Assembly (NCBI RefSeq): GCF_002078875.1
Contig: NC_034414.1
Coordinates: 31,593,635-31,657,634, forward strand
Origin: Numida meleagris
Lineage: Eukaryota; Chordata; Aves; Galliformes; Numididae
Direction of reading: 5' to 3'
Length of the DNA: 64,000 nucleotides
Shown: positions 35,701 through 47,750 of the stretch, piece after piece
Position numbering within the stretch: the stretch's first letter is position 1
Layout: every line of letters starts with the position of its first letter
The notes under the pieces: generated by a model
Databases searched by the model: none
What the model saw: only the letters and a program-made list of their open reading frames with translations
What the model was told of the DNA's origin: nothing
Program-made: the position numbers and the translations under genes

Positions 35701-37849
35701 GAGGGCGTTATGGGATGCACGGTACCTTTCAATGTCAGGCTTCCTGCAGATAGCTAGCTCTGTAATGAGGCAGCACACTGCATAGACTACCAAAGGTCTT
35801 CCTCACACAGTCTCGCTTTGTTATCATGCACTATTCATCTTCAAGTATACAACTTAAAGCAAATGAAAGTAATTAATTAACCATAACAGATCTGTCAAAA
35901 AAGTGATTTCAAATCTTGGAAAATATTTAACATCTCCTTTGAGTTAACAACATTTTTCCAACACACATGCATTCTCCAAAAATTGCCTTCAGTTCTTCCA
36001 CTGCATTCTTTTAATTGTAAAAGCATACAGATTCCTTTCAGATTGAGAGTGGTTTATTCTTTTCATTTTCTCCTGATGCTTTTCATATAACTATACAGAG
36101 TTTTGAAAATGTAAAGCCTTATAGATCTGTGAACTATTATCATCTAATGTTGACTAGAGACCATTGCTAATTTCCCCCCATTGAGTATAACATCAACAAC
36201 TCTTGTGTTGTAATGTATCTCCGGTACTTGACAGTTCAGAATACATCAATCTCAGGGATTTTTCTTTTTTTTGAACTAAAATAATAACATTTGTAGGGAG
36301 TTGCTTAGGAGTTTAGGCCAAAGAGAAGCATTGTACAGTGCCTTCTGAATCAAGTATGAAGAACATTTCTCGTCTTATATTTAGCCTTACAACAGTTTCA
36401 GTTACTCCACCACTGTCAGTAGCAGCACCTATAGTCTTCTTTATTATCAGGCTATTGATATAAAAAATTAGATCTTTTAAAAATTAGTAACAAATAATGG
36501 CTTATGTTATTGTGATTTTGCTCCAGAATAAACAACAGATCATAACTGTACACATCTTCTAAAAGCAGAAAAGTATGAAATGATAGAAAGTGCAGCTGAT
36601 GCTAGAACTAAATAGGAAAGATGATATTTGACCGCTTAACTTTCAGTGTGTACATAGAATTCTATTTTAAAAACACTTAGGATTTTAGGCATAATAAGGC
36701 ATACATACTGAAAACCTAGTTACCCAGAACGATGTGAAGTGCAAAATTTGTAGAGTTAATACATTGCCAACTAAAGTATTCATTTTCCTTTCAGTAGCAT
36801 CTTTCTCCTGCCTCTTTTTAAACATTCATGCAGCAAGGTAACAGCATTTGTATTATATTCTTATGTCGAGCCTGTTGGCATCATCAGTTTTGATTTTTCT
36901 CAAAGGAATTGGGGTTCTCTAATAAATTACTATGACAAAATTGAAGCTGATTGCCTAAAAATTGAATATAAATGGCAAAGTACTGAAACCCAGGAAGACA
37001 TCCAAAAATGTCAATGTATTTGTTATTTTTAAAAAGCTCAACGTATTTGTTTACTTTAAAAGCTGCTAAAATTGAAGCCATATTTTTTTATTATATTCCC
37101 TAAGAAATAATAAAAATAAAAACCATGATCATGTTGTGCACATTGGAAAAGGAAAAGGCAGTTCTAAGTATCTGTTCATATAAAGATTAGAGCATAGGTA
37201 ATCAAAAACAATTTGAAACAATTTGCGCCAATAATCTTCAGTTACCTCAAATAAAGACAGTCATACTTAGAAACGAATACAACTGTATCATTGCTAAATG
37301 TAAACATACTTATAATGCAAACTCGCAGAACATTCTTGTTCATTCCCCTGCATCTCTGCTTGGGAGAACCTATGCTACAAGAACAAACTAGTCCCAGAAA
37401 AACAGGTGTTCTTTCATTATTCCCCGACTTTGAATGAAATCTACTTCAATTTTAGTTCATAAAAAAAAAAGGAAAACAGAACCTAGTGACATGAAAATAT
37501 GTAGGCAAGATACATTCAAAGCTAATTTACAACAGTGAGTTATAAGACTGCAGAGTATCTGACTCAGAACAGGAATGCAAAAATCTTCCCTGAGGAAGCT
37601 TCACTAAGTTTTAAGAAGCATTTCATTGTAAGCTTACAGAAGATACTGAGCAGCAGCAGAAGCAGCCCTGCCTTACAGTTCACTCTCCTAACTACCTTCA
37701 GTGTTTCTGTCTTAGGATTGGATGCAGTGGGGTGCAAAGCTCCTCTGAGACACTGAGAGCCTGTGGTTACTACTGTAATGATATCAAAGGTCCTTGACAC
37801 ACTGTTGGTGTTAATTTTTGGAACATTATTTTTCCCATGTTTTCTTATC

Positions 37850-37905
37850 ATCATTACAATTTATCAGCATGATAATAATCATTACAATTTATCAGCATGA
37901 TAGTA
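37850..37905. repeat. 28-bp tandem duplication, two copies
   Basis: A 28-base unit beginning ATCATTACAATTTATCAGCA occurs at 37850-37877 and again at 37878-37905 with a single mismatch. The near identity suggests a recent local duplication or constraint. Confidence 0.92.
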
Positions 37906-40900
37906 ATCTACTTTTATATATACAAAATTTCAATAAAATGTAGCCATTAAACATTGTATTTTGTGATATCTAATTCTGAATTATCTCAATTCTACTTAAA
38001 AATGTTCAAGACCTTTTTGATAAGATCACACAAAAAAATCTCAGTATTGAATGCTATAAATAGAACATAGATAAATGAAAGTTATCCAGAGGCTATTTGG
38101 GATTCAAAGATCTTTTAAACAGAACTTATTGTTAAATTGCAATGTCTAGTAAACTTTCAAAAAATTCAATCCTGAATTTAAGATAAGCTTCTTAGAAACC
38201 CAGTCAGAATCATCTTGAGTACTACCCATACTGAATAAATCAAATCCTCAGAATGGAAATGTAGCATTTCTTTCAGTCTGACTCATAATGTGACATAATC
38301 CATTATTGACCTCCTCGCATGCAAGCAAGGGTAGATGTTCAAAGTGGACTTCTGTGGTTTGGTCTGACATTATGTATTGGATTCTCATTTGAACATTTCA
38401 AATCATGAAAATAAAATAGATCTCTGCTGATTTTGCTTCTTGAGGGGGCAGGTTCTTTGAGGCAATTGTAGACATACAATCAGTTGTGATTTGGCTCATA
38501 CTTCAAGCTAGGCTGGAACCTGCTGAAATTTGAGATGTTTGAATTGGTGGTAACCCATCTTTTTTATTGGTGGGATATCTTTAATTTCACAAATTGTAGG
38601 AACTTATGTTTACTGTTATGTTTTAATCATACTCCAATGATTCCGAACGTAACTGTCAAAAAAAATGCTAGCCAAACATAAAAGAATTTACTCTCCCTTG
38701 TTTTGCTTCCCAAAGTATTTTGAGTACTGAACATCAGACTTTGCTTTATGTGTGTATGCAATGCAATGATTTCTACTGCAGATTCCAGAATTAGAATACA
38801 GAGATGCTACCAAACTCAGATTCTTTTTGAACAGTTATTTCAATAGCTACAGTCTTTGAAAATGTAAACATCATTTATTAGCAACATAGTGATAATGTGC
38901 TGCTTTTACTCATGAAATTAGTCCATATCATTATGCATGAGTCCAAAACACAGAGATAAAACATAAATATATTTTATGAAACTTTTATTTTATCTACATT
39001 CATTCCAGATATTGTTTTAAAAACCTTGCATGCTTTGTGCTATCATTACTTGTGTGAAAAATATTCAAGATCCAGTTTTGTATTATTTGCAGATGCAGGG
39101 AACATTCTTTAGCAGGATAACTATCTGACTTCATCAATGACTGTTTGTCTAGGTGATGTTGCAGGTGTTGATGACGTATGAGCATAAGGCTGCAAGTCCA
39201 GCTTGATAGGTACTTACAGCCTATACATTATAAAAAATGGATTACAGAAATTCAAATGTGTTTTAATGTCACTTCAAATTCATTTTTAACTTTTTTTCCT
39301 TGCAGTATAATCCAGTATGATCCACATAATTGTATTTTAAAATGATGGATAGGTTACCATCCAAATTATTTGTAAGACATAAATGACCATTGTATGTCTC
39401 TTTGAAGTCAGAGCATGTATTCTCTATGACTCAATCATTAAATCATCTTACAAATGTCTAACAAAGCACCTGCATTTAACCATACTTCCTATATTTACAT
39501 TTTTGGCCTCTTTCTAAGATCAGGCATAAATCCATCAGGCCACTTTAGAACTTTAGAACTTCTTTCTTTTACATGTCTACTGCTTATTATCCAGAAGTTA
39601 TTCTGTCCCCTGTGTTAAATTACTTTATGCTGCAGCTTAAACGAACATGTCTTGCTTTCATCTAGCATTTCAAATAGGGCAAAGACTGCTGTACAATTTC
39701 CAAACACAACTGTGCTAACAGAGATGAATTACTACAGTTTATATAATTTATATTAGGAATTCATAGACCTAGCAAAAGGGATTAGTACATTTTATTTCAG
39801 GGTAGGAGATGATCCTGTCATTAATGGTCGATACTTTCATCATCTTTTAAACCTGAGGAATTTCCTGGGTGACAAGACTGTAAGGACATATCAGGGATTC
39901 ACAGCTGTGAGGTTTATCTGGCCGTGTACTGCTTTACTCTCAGTATGTGGACTACATTCCATCAAAACTGGATTAGACTGTCAATCATGTCCTGCAATGT
40001 ATATTGTATTATGATTTTTTGAAAATGTCACTGAGATCAGAGTAATTTCTTGGCTAATTGCATCTCGTCTCTTCTTAATACTGTGCATTTAATGGTTTCA
40101 TTACCTTGCATGACAATCACGGAGTCTAGTTCAGCATTAAGGGCAGTTTTACTTCTCTTAAGAAAAAAAAAAGGAAAAGAAAGAAAATCTAAAGAATCCT
40201 CAATCCTTTTAATAACACGGAAAAAATATTTAAGATACTTCTATATTTGATTAAATGAAATAAAAATGTGTTTGTGGTATGCATATTGTTCCCTGTGGTC
40301 TGAGACGTACATACTAGCGGAGATTGTTTCTCTAATCCCAAAAGCACACCTTATGCTTAGCACAGTATTTTCTTCTCTTCTCCTGTTATGGAAATAGATT
40401 AAAGAAAATATTAACCTTTAAGAAACTGTCACTCATTACTCACACAGCTTCCATTTTATGTATGCTTTTCTCAAGGGAAGCTCTCCCAAACATGAAAATA
40501 TTTGTGTTTCAATATTACCCATTTAGGCACGAGAGATTCATTTAGATGAATGTTATAGCATATTTCCTGATGTTTCATTAAATGATAGTTTGCCAACAGC
40601 AAAAGGTTCTGCTGATACATGTAAAAACAAGCAAAACTGTTGGAGTGTTTGCAAAATTGCAAAAATTGAAGTCAAACTTGTTTTTGTCAAAAATAAGGAT
40701 CCTATCTGAACCCAAATATTTATGAGGAAATGTATCAGCTATAAATACAGTCATGTACACTCTCGGAAGCTTATGACTATAGTAGTGATAGGCCTAATTT
40801 AGATGTTATTTTTTGAGATCTTATAATGACTCCTTAAAAAAGAATAAAAAGTTGTCTAATCAGGAGGTGTATGAAGTGCAAAGCTGTGTAGGTGAAGGTA

Positions 40901-43900
40901 ATGTTTTGAAGTGGGACCAGAAAAAATCTTATTTTTGACCATTGTAATATAGTGCCTTTGCTACACTGAAATAAAAGCTGTTACTCATCACTGTAGTCTA
41001 TTGCATAATTATATGCCTAAAGCTGAACATGCACCCCCTCTCCTAGAGTTTTTTGTTCCTTTAAGCAAGGGAGTGGTTTTCTCCACTTTTGACATTCAAC
41101 ATTCCTCTAAAGACTCAGATACTCCACCAGGCGAGGCAAAACATCAGCACTTCTATCATTCTGCAGTCATCCCCTTTCTAGTGTAGCACCTAATTGCAAG
41201 CTACAGGGCAGAGAATACAGGGGAAAGATAGGCATATACTGCTAGCTATTCCTGGTAGGGGTGCTCATGATGAAGGACACTCTTGTTTTTGGATTTGACA
41301 GCAGATGGAATATCTAGTTCAGATTTGCTGTGGCAGGTAGGAAGAGTGCAAATGTTAAAATATCTAAGGCGTTTGTAAATATTCGAACTTGCTAGCCATT
41401 TGCATCCACTTTGAGTGGATTGCTATAGCTAGCATAAATGTAAGTTGACATTTTTTTAAATACACTTCCACTGATGATATGATTCTGAATGACTTCTATT
41501 TAAACATTGCAACCGGTTTTATTGATATTCTTGCAAAACAGGAATAATGATTAAATAGTGCAAATAACGACAATATACCCCATGTGAGAAACCTGACCAG
41601 TCTTATCTGCGATGTACTTGTGCATCCACTAATCGCTTAATTCTTAATAAGTTTCAAAATTAACAAAAAACTCATTAGTGTCTCACACTGGGACTATTTA
41701 TACTGTTCTGAAACAGCACTGACAAATCTGGTGATTTGGAGAGGTGAGGGAGAAGGAGAAAGCATGACAAAACCAGGACTTTCTAAAGCTAACAATGAAT
41801 CATAGCCCTGACACCTTGTTTTTAATTCCATTTGCTACTTTACATTAGCATTTTGTCTCTGCATATTCCTAAAAACATGTTGAGTTAGTGATGCCATTAA
41901 GATAGGCAAGTCCTTTTTTTAAAAAAACATATACATTAGGACATTATGTCTAAAGACACTAGCCATGCCTAGCAGCGTGAATGAGTTTAACAAGCAATGG
42001 ACATATAAGGAAAGTTGGCCTTTCTTGTACAAAAGCAGAAGGGTGGGGAAAGGAAGAAGAGGAAGGAGTTTTATATTTTAAAGAGCTACTAAAAATAGCT
42101 GACTTTTATGTTATCTATCACATGGACAGAGAAACAATTAGTTCCTACTTACTGAAGGGAATCCCTGTGTGTGATTTTTGACACGTATCTCTGTCAAACC
42201 ATATACTTTGCTAGATAACTGTTAGTGGAAAAGTAAGGAGAAATTCTTTTAAGAATTTTTTGGTACTCCCTTTTCTTTGAAAGCACAAGACACAACAGAA
42301 AACTGTTCCTTAGGTTAACAATAATGAACTGTGAATTTGGCTCGCTGACAGGCTGTATGATGTCCCGTGATCAGCTCTAACATCTCAGCAGAACACAAAC
42401 AAAAATGAATTTAAATTTGCTTTTTAAAAAACAATCTGTCTGTAGAATATGGACATGTATGGACAGAATATGGAGATTTTTTTCCCATTATTTAAGTTGC
42501 GGTGGCAGTAAGTGTGACCTTTCCTGAAATGGATGTAGGAGGGCTGCAGTTGCCAAAGGGACAGGATGTAGAGAACCTGGTTGACCTGCAGTATTTTGAG
42601 GGTTCCTATTGTACACTTGATTGTGAGATTCTTCAGAATTAAGTCTACTTTCCATACAGGGCTTAGATTAAATTCTACTAGCCCTATGTCCACATCAGTG
42701 GAGATCACAATGTTTGCTGTGAGATAAAATAGCCCTTAGACAAGATGCTGTATCTATCAAAATAGGTCTTAGAAATCACACTCTATCCCTATAAAAAAAT
42801 TAAATCAGAGATACATTTAAAAAGAATGATCTCCTGCCCACTGTGGAAAATTCAACCAAATAAGCAGATATATTGCAATAACTAAAGGGAATAAAAATAT
42901 CTTAGACGATGAATTGAAGTCCACTGCAAGATGAGTATATGTTCTTTGCAGGTTTTCAGAGACCACTTGATAAAGAATCATACAGGTGGATTCATTTCAA
43001 AGCTTGGTGATGTTAAAAAATCTCTTGCTCACAGTTGTGCTTGGACAAAATATGAAATTCAGACACAAACAAATGAAAGAGAGGACAGTAGAATATTCCT
43101 ATTTCTAGACTATTATAACCTACAGTGAGTTAACTTCTCAGGGAATTTGGGGATAGGTGAACATGGAGATTTTTAGAGTTATGGCAATACTTTTTCTTGT
43201 AATAATTCAAGCTGCTTAACATATTTTCATGAACAGCAAAAATATTAGCATACTACTAATATGTAGTAATAATAATATACTAATAATATACTAACTTAGA
43301 ATTTATGATTAGTTTGACAGTGATGTGGGATAGGAACACTGTCTATGTATAAGTAATAATAAATGTCATGACTAATAACATTCTCGTTCAATGATCTATC
43401 CCCTACTGATGGAGAAGCTTATATACTCATTTCTTGTGCCACACTATTATTTAGACAAAAAGTAATGTATGTCTGAAACATAATAATTGTCTGTAGAGCA
43501 CCAATTTCTTAACTAGTAAAGAAAAATCACTGCAATCTATAACATGAATGATGGTTTTCAGTGAAGATACTTAGTAAGCCTCAAAACTGTAGTCCTGAAT
43601 TTTGAGTCAGGGAGTTTTCCTACATTTCGTATAAACTTTAATCTGCATTGATCTTAGGTCTCTTTACACTCTTGTGGTTGCAAATACTTGAATAACTTTA
43701 TCAAAATACAGAAATTTAAGTGGAAGTTCAATAAAATGACTGGAAGCTAGAAAATGCAGTTTGCTTTGAAACTAAACATAGAAAACCCTCTAGGCTCCCT
43801 CTTTTTCTAATGCTGATACCAAAATCCAGACAGCTATGGATTGGACATCATCATCTGATGGAGGCTTGGATTAATCACTCCTTTTTCCTTTATGTCTAAC

Positions 43901-45163
43901 ATAACTACCCAATTGTTTTGATGGTATTTGATGATATTCAAGATACACTGAAAGAAGGTAAGAGGCTTCTTCTATTCTCTCTGTTTTTCAGAGTGGGGAG
44001 AAAAGACTCTATAGTCTATACTAAAAAATATTTTCTCGGTATTTTCCAGGGCTAGAACTAAAAGCAGTACGCTCATTATATAAGGACTACTTGTTGCTTG
44101 AATGGCACAATTCACTCATTTTTCTCACATGATGAGAAGCAAAACAGGAAACATCTCTTATCTTTACAGTAACATGTTGAGTATGAAAAGATTATTTAAA
44201 GTCAACTTTCAAATTTGGCCAAAATTGAGATTGCACAAATATTGCTCCAGTACTAAATACAAATTAAAGATATCAAAATGCTGCACTGTGTTACACCAGT
44301 AGCAATAGCCTGGATACTCTCTTCTGTTGCTTGGTCTCCTGGCACAAGGTCATCTATGCTACGCTCCTTAGAGTGGCAGTTAGGCAAATAGGTAACACGA
44401 GAACTTATAATTAACTCTAGTAAAATACACCCTCAAGCTAAGAGTGACCTTGGGGGGATGTTAAAACAACTATTGAGTAGTTTTATACTGTCTGAGGAGT
44501 GCAAACTTCCTCTGAAGTACTGCAGCATCTTGACTAGATGAAGGGATTTCCTAATCCTTTTAGACTCTTGAGTGATAAAAGGGCTATCCAGTGTAGGAGT
44601 ATCTCCTGTTGAAAGGAGACACAATAAATTAGGGGTGGTTGGCTAACCTCCCCTCCCTGTAGAGGAAGGCAATGCTTGAAAGGGAGAAAATTAAGAAGAC
44701 TATGAAAGTGGTGGAGTTATAAACAAGAGCTTGAGAAGAATCTCTAGCTTAAAAATATTTCCCCTAAACTCGGGTTGTGGAAAAAATATTTCACGATATT
44801 CGACAAGGTAATATGCAGTGCTCCTTCAATACATCATACTGCATATGTGTTATTTTAAAAAAATATTTGTGGGAGGTTGATAGATAATCAATAATTTAGG
44901 ATAAATTAGCCTAATTAATAAGAATTCATCAAAATATTTCTGTATAGAAAAAATGAAATATTTTTATTTGCCTTTTGAAGATGTATTCTGCTTTTTAAAT
45001 TTTTTTTAATGTAAGCATAAAAAAATTAACACATTTTTTCTACAAATACCTCTAAAAATTTCACTCCCTCTGACTGATGGAACACAAACCTAGAAACCTC
45101 CAGAGCACTACTGAAATCACATTTGTTTTGTATTTTCTTGATCATTTGACTGAATTTTCAAGT

Positions 45164-45188
45164 ACCGTATCGCATACGGTGCACCGTA
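45164..45188. repeat. Overlapping palindromes in a CpG-rich island of 30 bases
   Basis: ACCGTAT (45164-45170) and ATACGGT (45174-45180) are exact reverse complements around CGC. TACGGTGCACCGTA (45175-45188) is a perfect 14-base palindrome that shares the second arm. Five CpG dinucleotides fall within about 30 bases, which is unusual in this CpG-poor AT-rich surrounding. It might be a protein-binding site cluster, and no known site is asserted. Confidence 0.85.
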
Positions 45189-45573
45189 CACGTTTTAAAT
45201 TGTGTGTTTCTTTATCTGGGGAAGAAGTCTTGTCTACTTATCCCATTTTAATTCTGTGTATTTCAGTGTTTTTCTCACCCACCTTTTTCTGTTTCCTCCA
45301 GCATATTTCTGCTTCTCTGCAAACCTAATCAATAACTGGATCCCATGCATCTTTGCCCATTCTTGCCTTATACTACCCCTTTTCAATTAGCCTTATCTGT
45401 AATTTTATTTAAAAGGTTATAGACACCAGTGGGCTATAACAGTATCTACACGGCGCTGCATCATGTTATAAAACATTAAAAATGTGTACAATAATACATT
45501 TCTTGCCAGAGTTTTTGAACAGTTTCTTAATCCTCATGCTAGAATTGCAGTGTATTGAGAGGATCCTGAGGTC

Positions 45574-45597
45574 TTTTTGGTGTTACAACACCAAAAA
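45574..45597. repeat. Near-perfect 24-base palindrome
   Basis: TTTTTGGTGTT (45574-45584) and AACACCAAAAA (45587-45597) are exact reverse complements separated by two bases. It could extrude as a cruciform or be a dyad binding site. The function is unknown. Confidence 0.9.
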
Positions 45598-47650
45598 CAA
45601 CATGTCAATCACAATAAAGTTATCAATTTAATGTAGTTTTAGTGATTGTCATAGAAAATCCATGAATCAACACAAATTTGCTTACAAACAAGCTCTCACT
45701 CACTTGAAATATTTACAAACATTGATATCTGAATTCTATGTTACTGACAGATGTGAAACCAATACGTTTTATACAAATTTAAATTTCCATGGATTTGGAT
45801 CTTAAGACTGTTTCAAAAAGGTCTTCAAACCATAACTCTCTGTTCTCCAGTGTAGTATGAAAAAGATTCAGCTACCAAATTTAACACAAAAGTAATACTG
45901 CTGAGAAAGAAATTTTGAAAGTATCAGTCAAAAATCATGCATAGCCTCTGTTTCAGTATCCTACAGTCCTGCTGCTCCAATACACTGAGCAAAATTAGCA
46001 TGAAAACATTAGGAATGGCTAACGGATAATACAGCTAGAATTTTGCATGGCAGAACATTTTTGCCTCATGATGTTTTTACTTTAATCTGCTGCAGTTTTT
46101 ACAGTTAATCCTTTAGAGGGAAAAAAGGTATTTTGAAGTTTGATCTAGTTCCTTGTGGAATCACTTGGAAAGCTGTCCCTGATTTATTGAGTACAGATTC
46201 ATGCCTCTTACACTGTTTTAATTCACTGGCTAGCCTGCATATTTACAAACACATTGATTAGAAGGAAATATTTTATAACATTCTAAAACAACTTCAAGTA
46301 CAGAATAATTCATGCTAAAATATACACAAATCAGAAATTATAAACATGATTGCTAATACACAGCACTTATCAAAATATGCATACATAATGTTATGTCTTC
46401 ATAAATCTTAACCAAGTAGATTTAATAATCTCACTTGTGGAACTGCTCATTGGCTATCTCTAAATATTTCCTAAACCTCAAATGGACTCAAGCAACAAAA
46501 TAGAGGGATGAAATGTGGTAGAATTCCTCCTCCCCCACCCACAAGTCACATGCACAACCATCAGATTTTGGGATTTGGATTTAGGGAATTAAGAATGTGG
46601 ATCACATTTATGCAATTCTGATCTGGATGCAGATACTGCATAGATTTTGAAATGCTTAGAAAGGGATTTTGTTTTGTGCTTGCATGTAGAAAATCTCCTA
46701 ATTTGTCATTCAAGTAGTAATATTTAGCTTTTATTTATTCCGTTATGACTCTTCTTGCCGCTAAGCAGCTGGATTTTGTTTTCACAGTGAAGAACAAGCC
46801 TGTTTAGATGAGAACACAGACTTCAAAAAATAAAAGATTCTCCTTGCAGCAGTGATTCTGCAGCCCTGCCCAGTGGCAGTACCTTGGTGTCACAATAATT
46901 TATCATATGCAGAACAGGGCAGTATGAATCTGACTTGTTTAAGTGCTTCAGTGGCCTTATTTCACAGGCAGAATACAGGACAGGGCACAACAATTGCAAA
47001 GGGCACTACAAATCCATACTTGTACAATGCACAAATTATTTTTTTCTGGAGTTCCTGATAATATACGAGAAAAGAAACAGAAAAACAGGGCTCTGACCAC
47101 AACACTTCTCTAGTGGGAACTGGGTAAATTCCTTCTTGTTCTCGAGGCACATTTGAGTTTGTCTCCCTCAAACCTATATTTGTACTCTTTCTTATCTAAA
47201 ATGAGAAAAGGAGCATTGATTCAAGGCTCAATCATTTATCTAAATAGAATGAACTAAAATTTACATTTTAATTAAATATTAATTGTCCTCAAGCAAGCAA
47301 TATTAAAATATAATTTTATTTTGTTCTTCCATGTCCACTTGAAGGGTCATTCTATTATTAAACGGGTTGTTGTGGGTTTTTTTTGTTTGTTTTGTTTTCT
47401 GTGAACTTGTTGTTCCATTATGGAATGTTCAGAATGTAATTCTTTCAATAGATACAGAAGATACAGCAATATTCATTTATCATATGACAAAGTACAATAT
47501 TTTGCAAGAAATATATGTTCTTTTTTATTATTTTTAAACATTCTGCACTCCTAAAACTTTTCTTTTAATCTTAGGATCTTGAAGAGTTGCAAAACAAATC
47601 AAGAGCCAGGATGTCACATTAGGAGTAACTATACTCTCTTTACATTAAGC

Positions 47651-47750
47651 GTACAGTACGGTAGTGTCTGTCAGCCAGGGACAAGTTGTGCTTGGGTACA
47701 GTAAAAACATTCAGCAGTCTCTGGCTTGAAGAGTTTATGGTTTAACACTG
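47651..47750 (-). mobile_element. Old LINE/SINE 3'-tail relic of the sauropsid CR1/L2 type
   Basis: On the minus strand this resembles the widespread reptile and bird repeat tail reading like 'TTACAATCTAAACTCTT...CAGGGACTG...TGTACAGCGCCTAGCAC...GGTAGC'. On the plus strand, recognisable anchors are GTACGGTAGTGTCTGTCAGC, TTGTGCTTGGGTACAGTAAA and GAAGAGTTTATGGTTTAA. The match is from memory of the family and is diverged. The exact family name and limits are uncertain. Confidence 0.5.

Larger units (their letters stand above)
31001..47650. other. AT-rich non-coding sequence, no gene seen
   Basis: This long stretch has no supportable exon or RNA gene. It holds a T14 run (32771-32784), a 28-base tandem duplication (37850-37905), a CpG-rich pair of overlapping palindromes (45164-45188) and a 24-base near-perfect palindrome (45574-45597). 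Open frames are all under about 100 codons, with AT-driven composition. The stretch 44.28-44.70 kb is less AT-rich and may be an unrecognised old repeat. Confidence 0.65.

Noticed and set aside
41914..41927. T7A7 palindrome
   Set aside because: Homopolymer-derived palindromes are expected by chance in AT-rich DNA.
44283..44700. Less AT-rich stretch with AATAAA, considered as a solo LTR
   Set aside because: No TG...CA ends, no target duplication and no match to a remembered avian LTR, so it was left as unique sequence.
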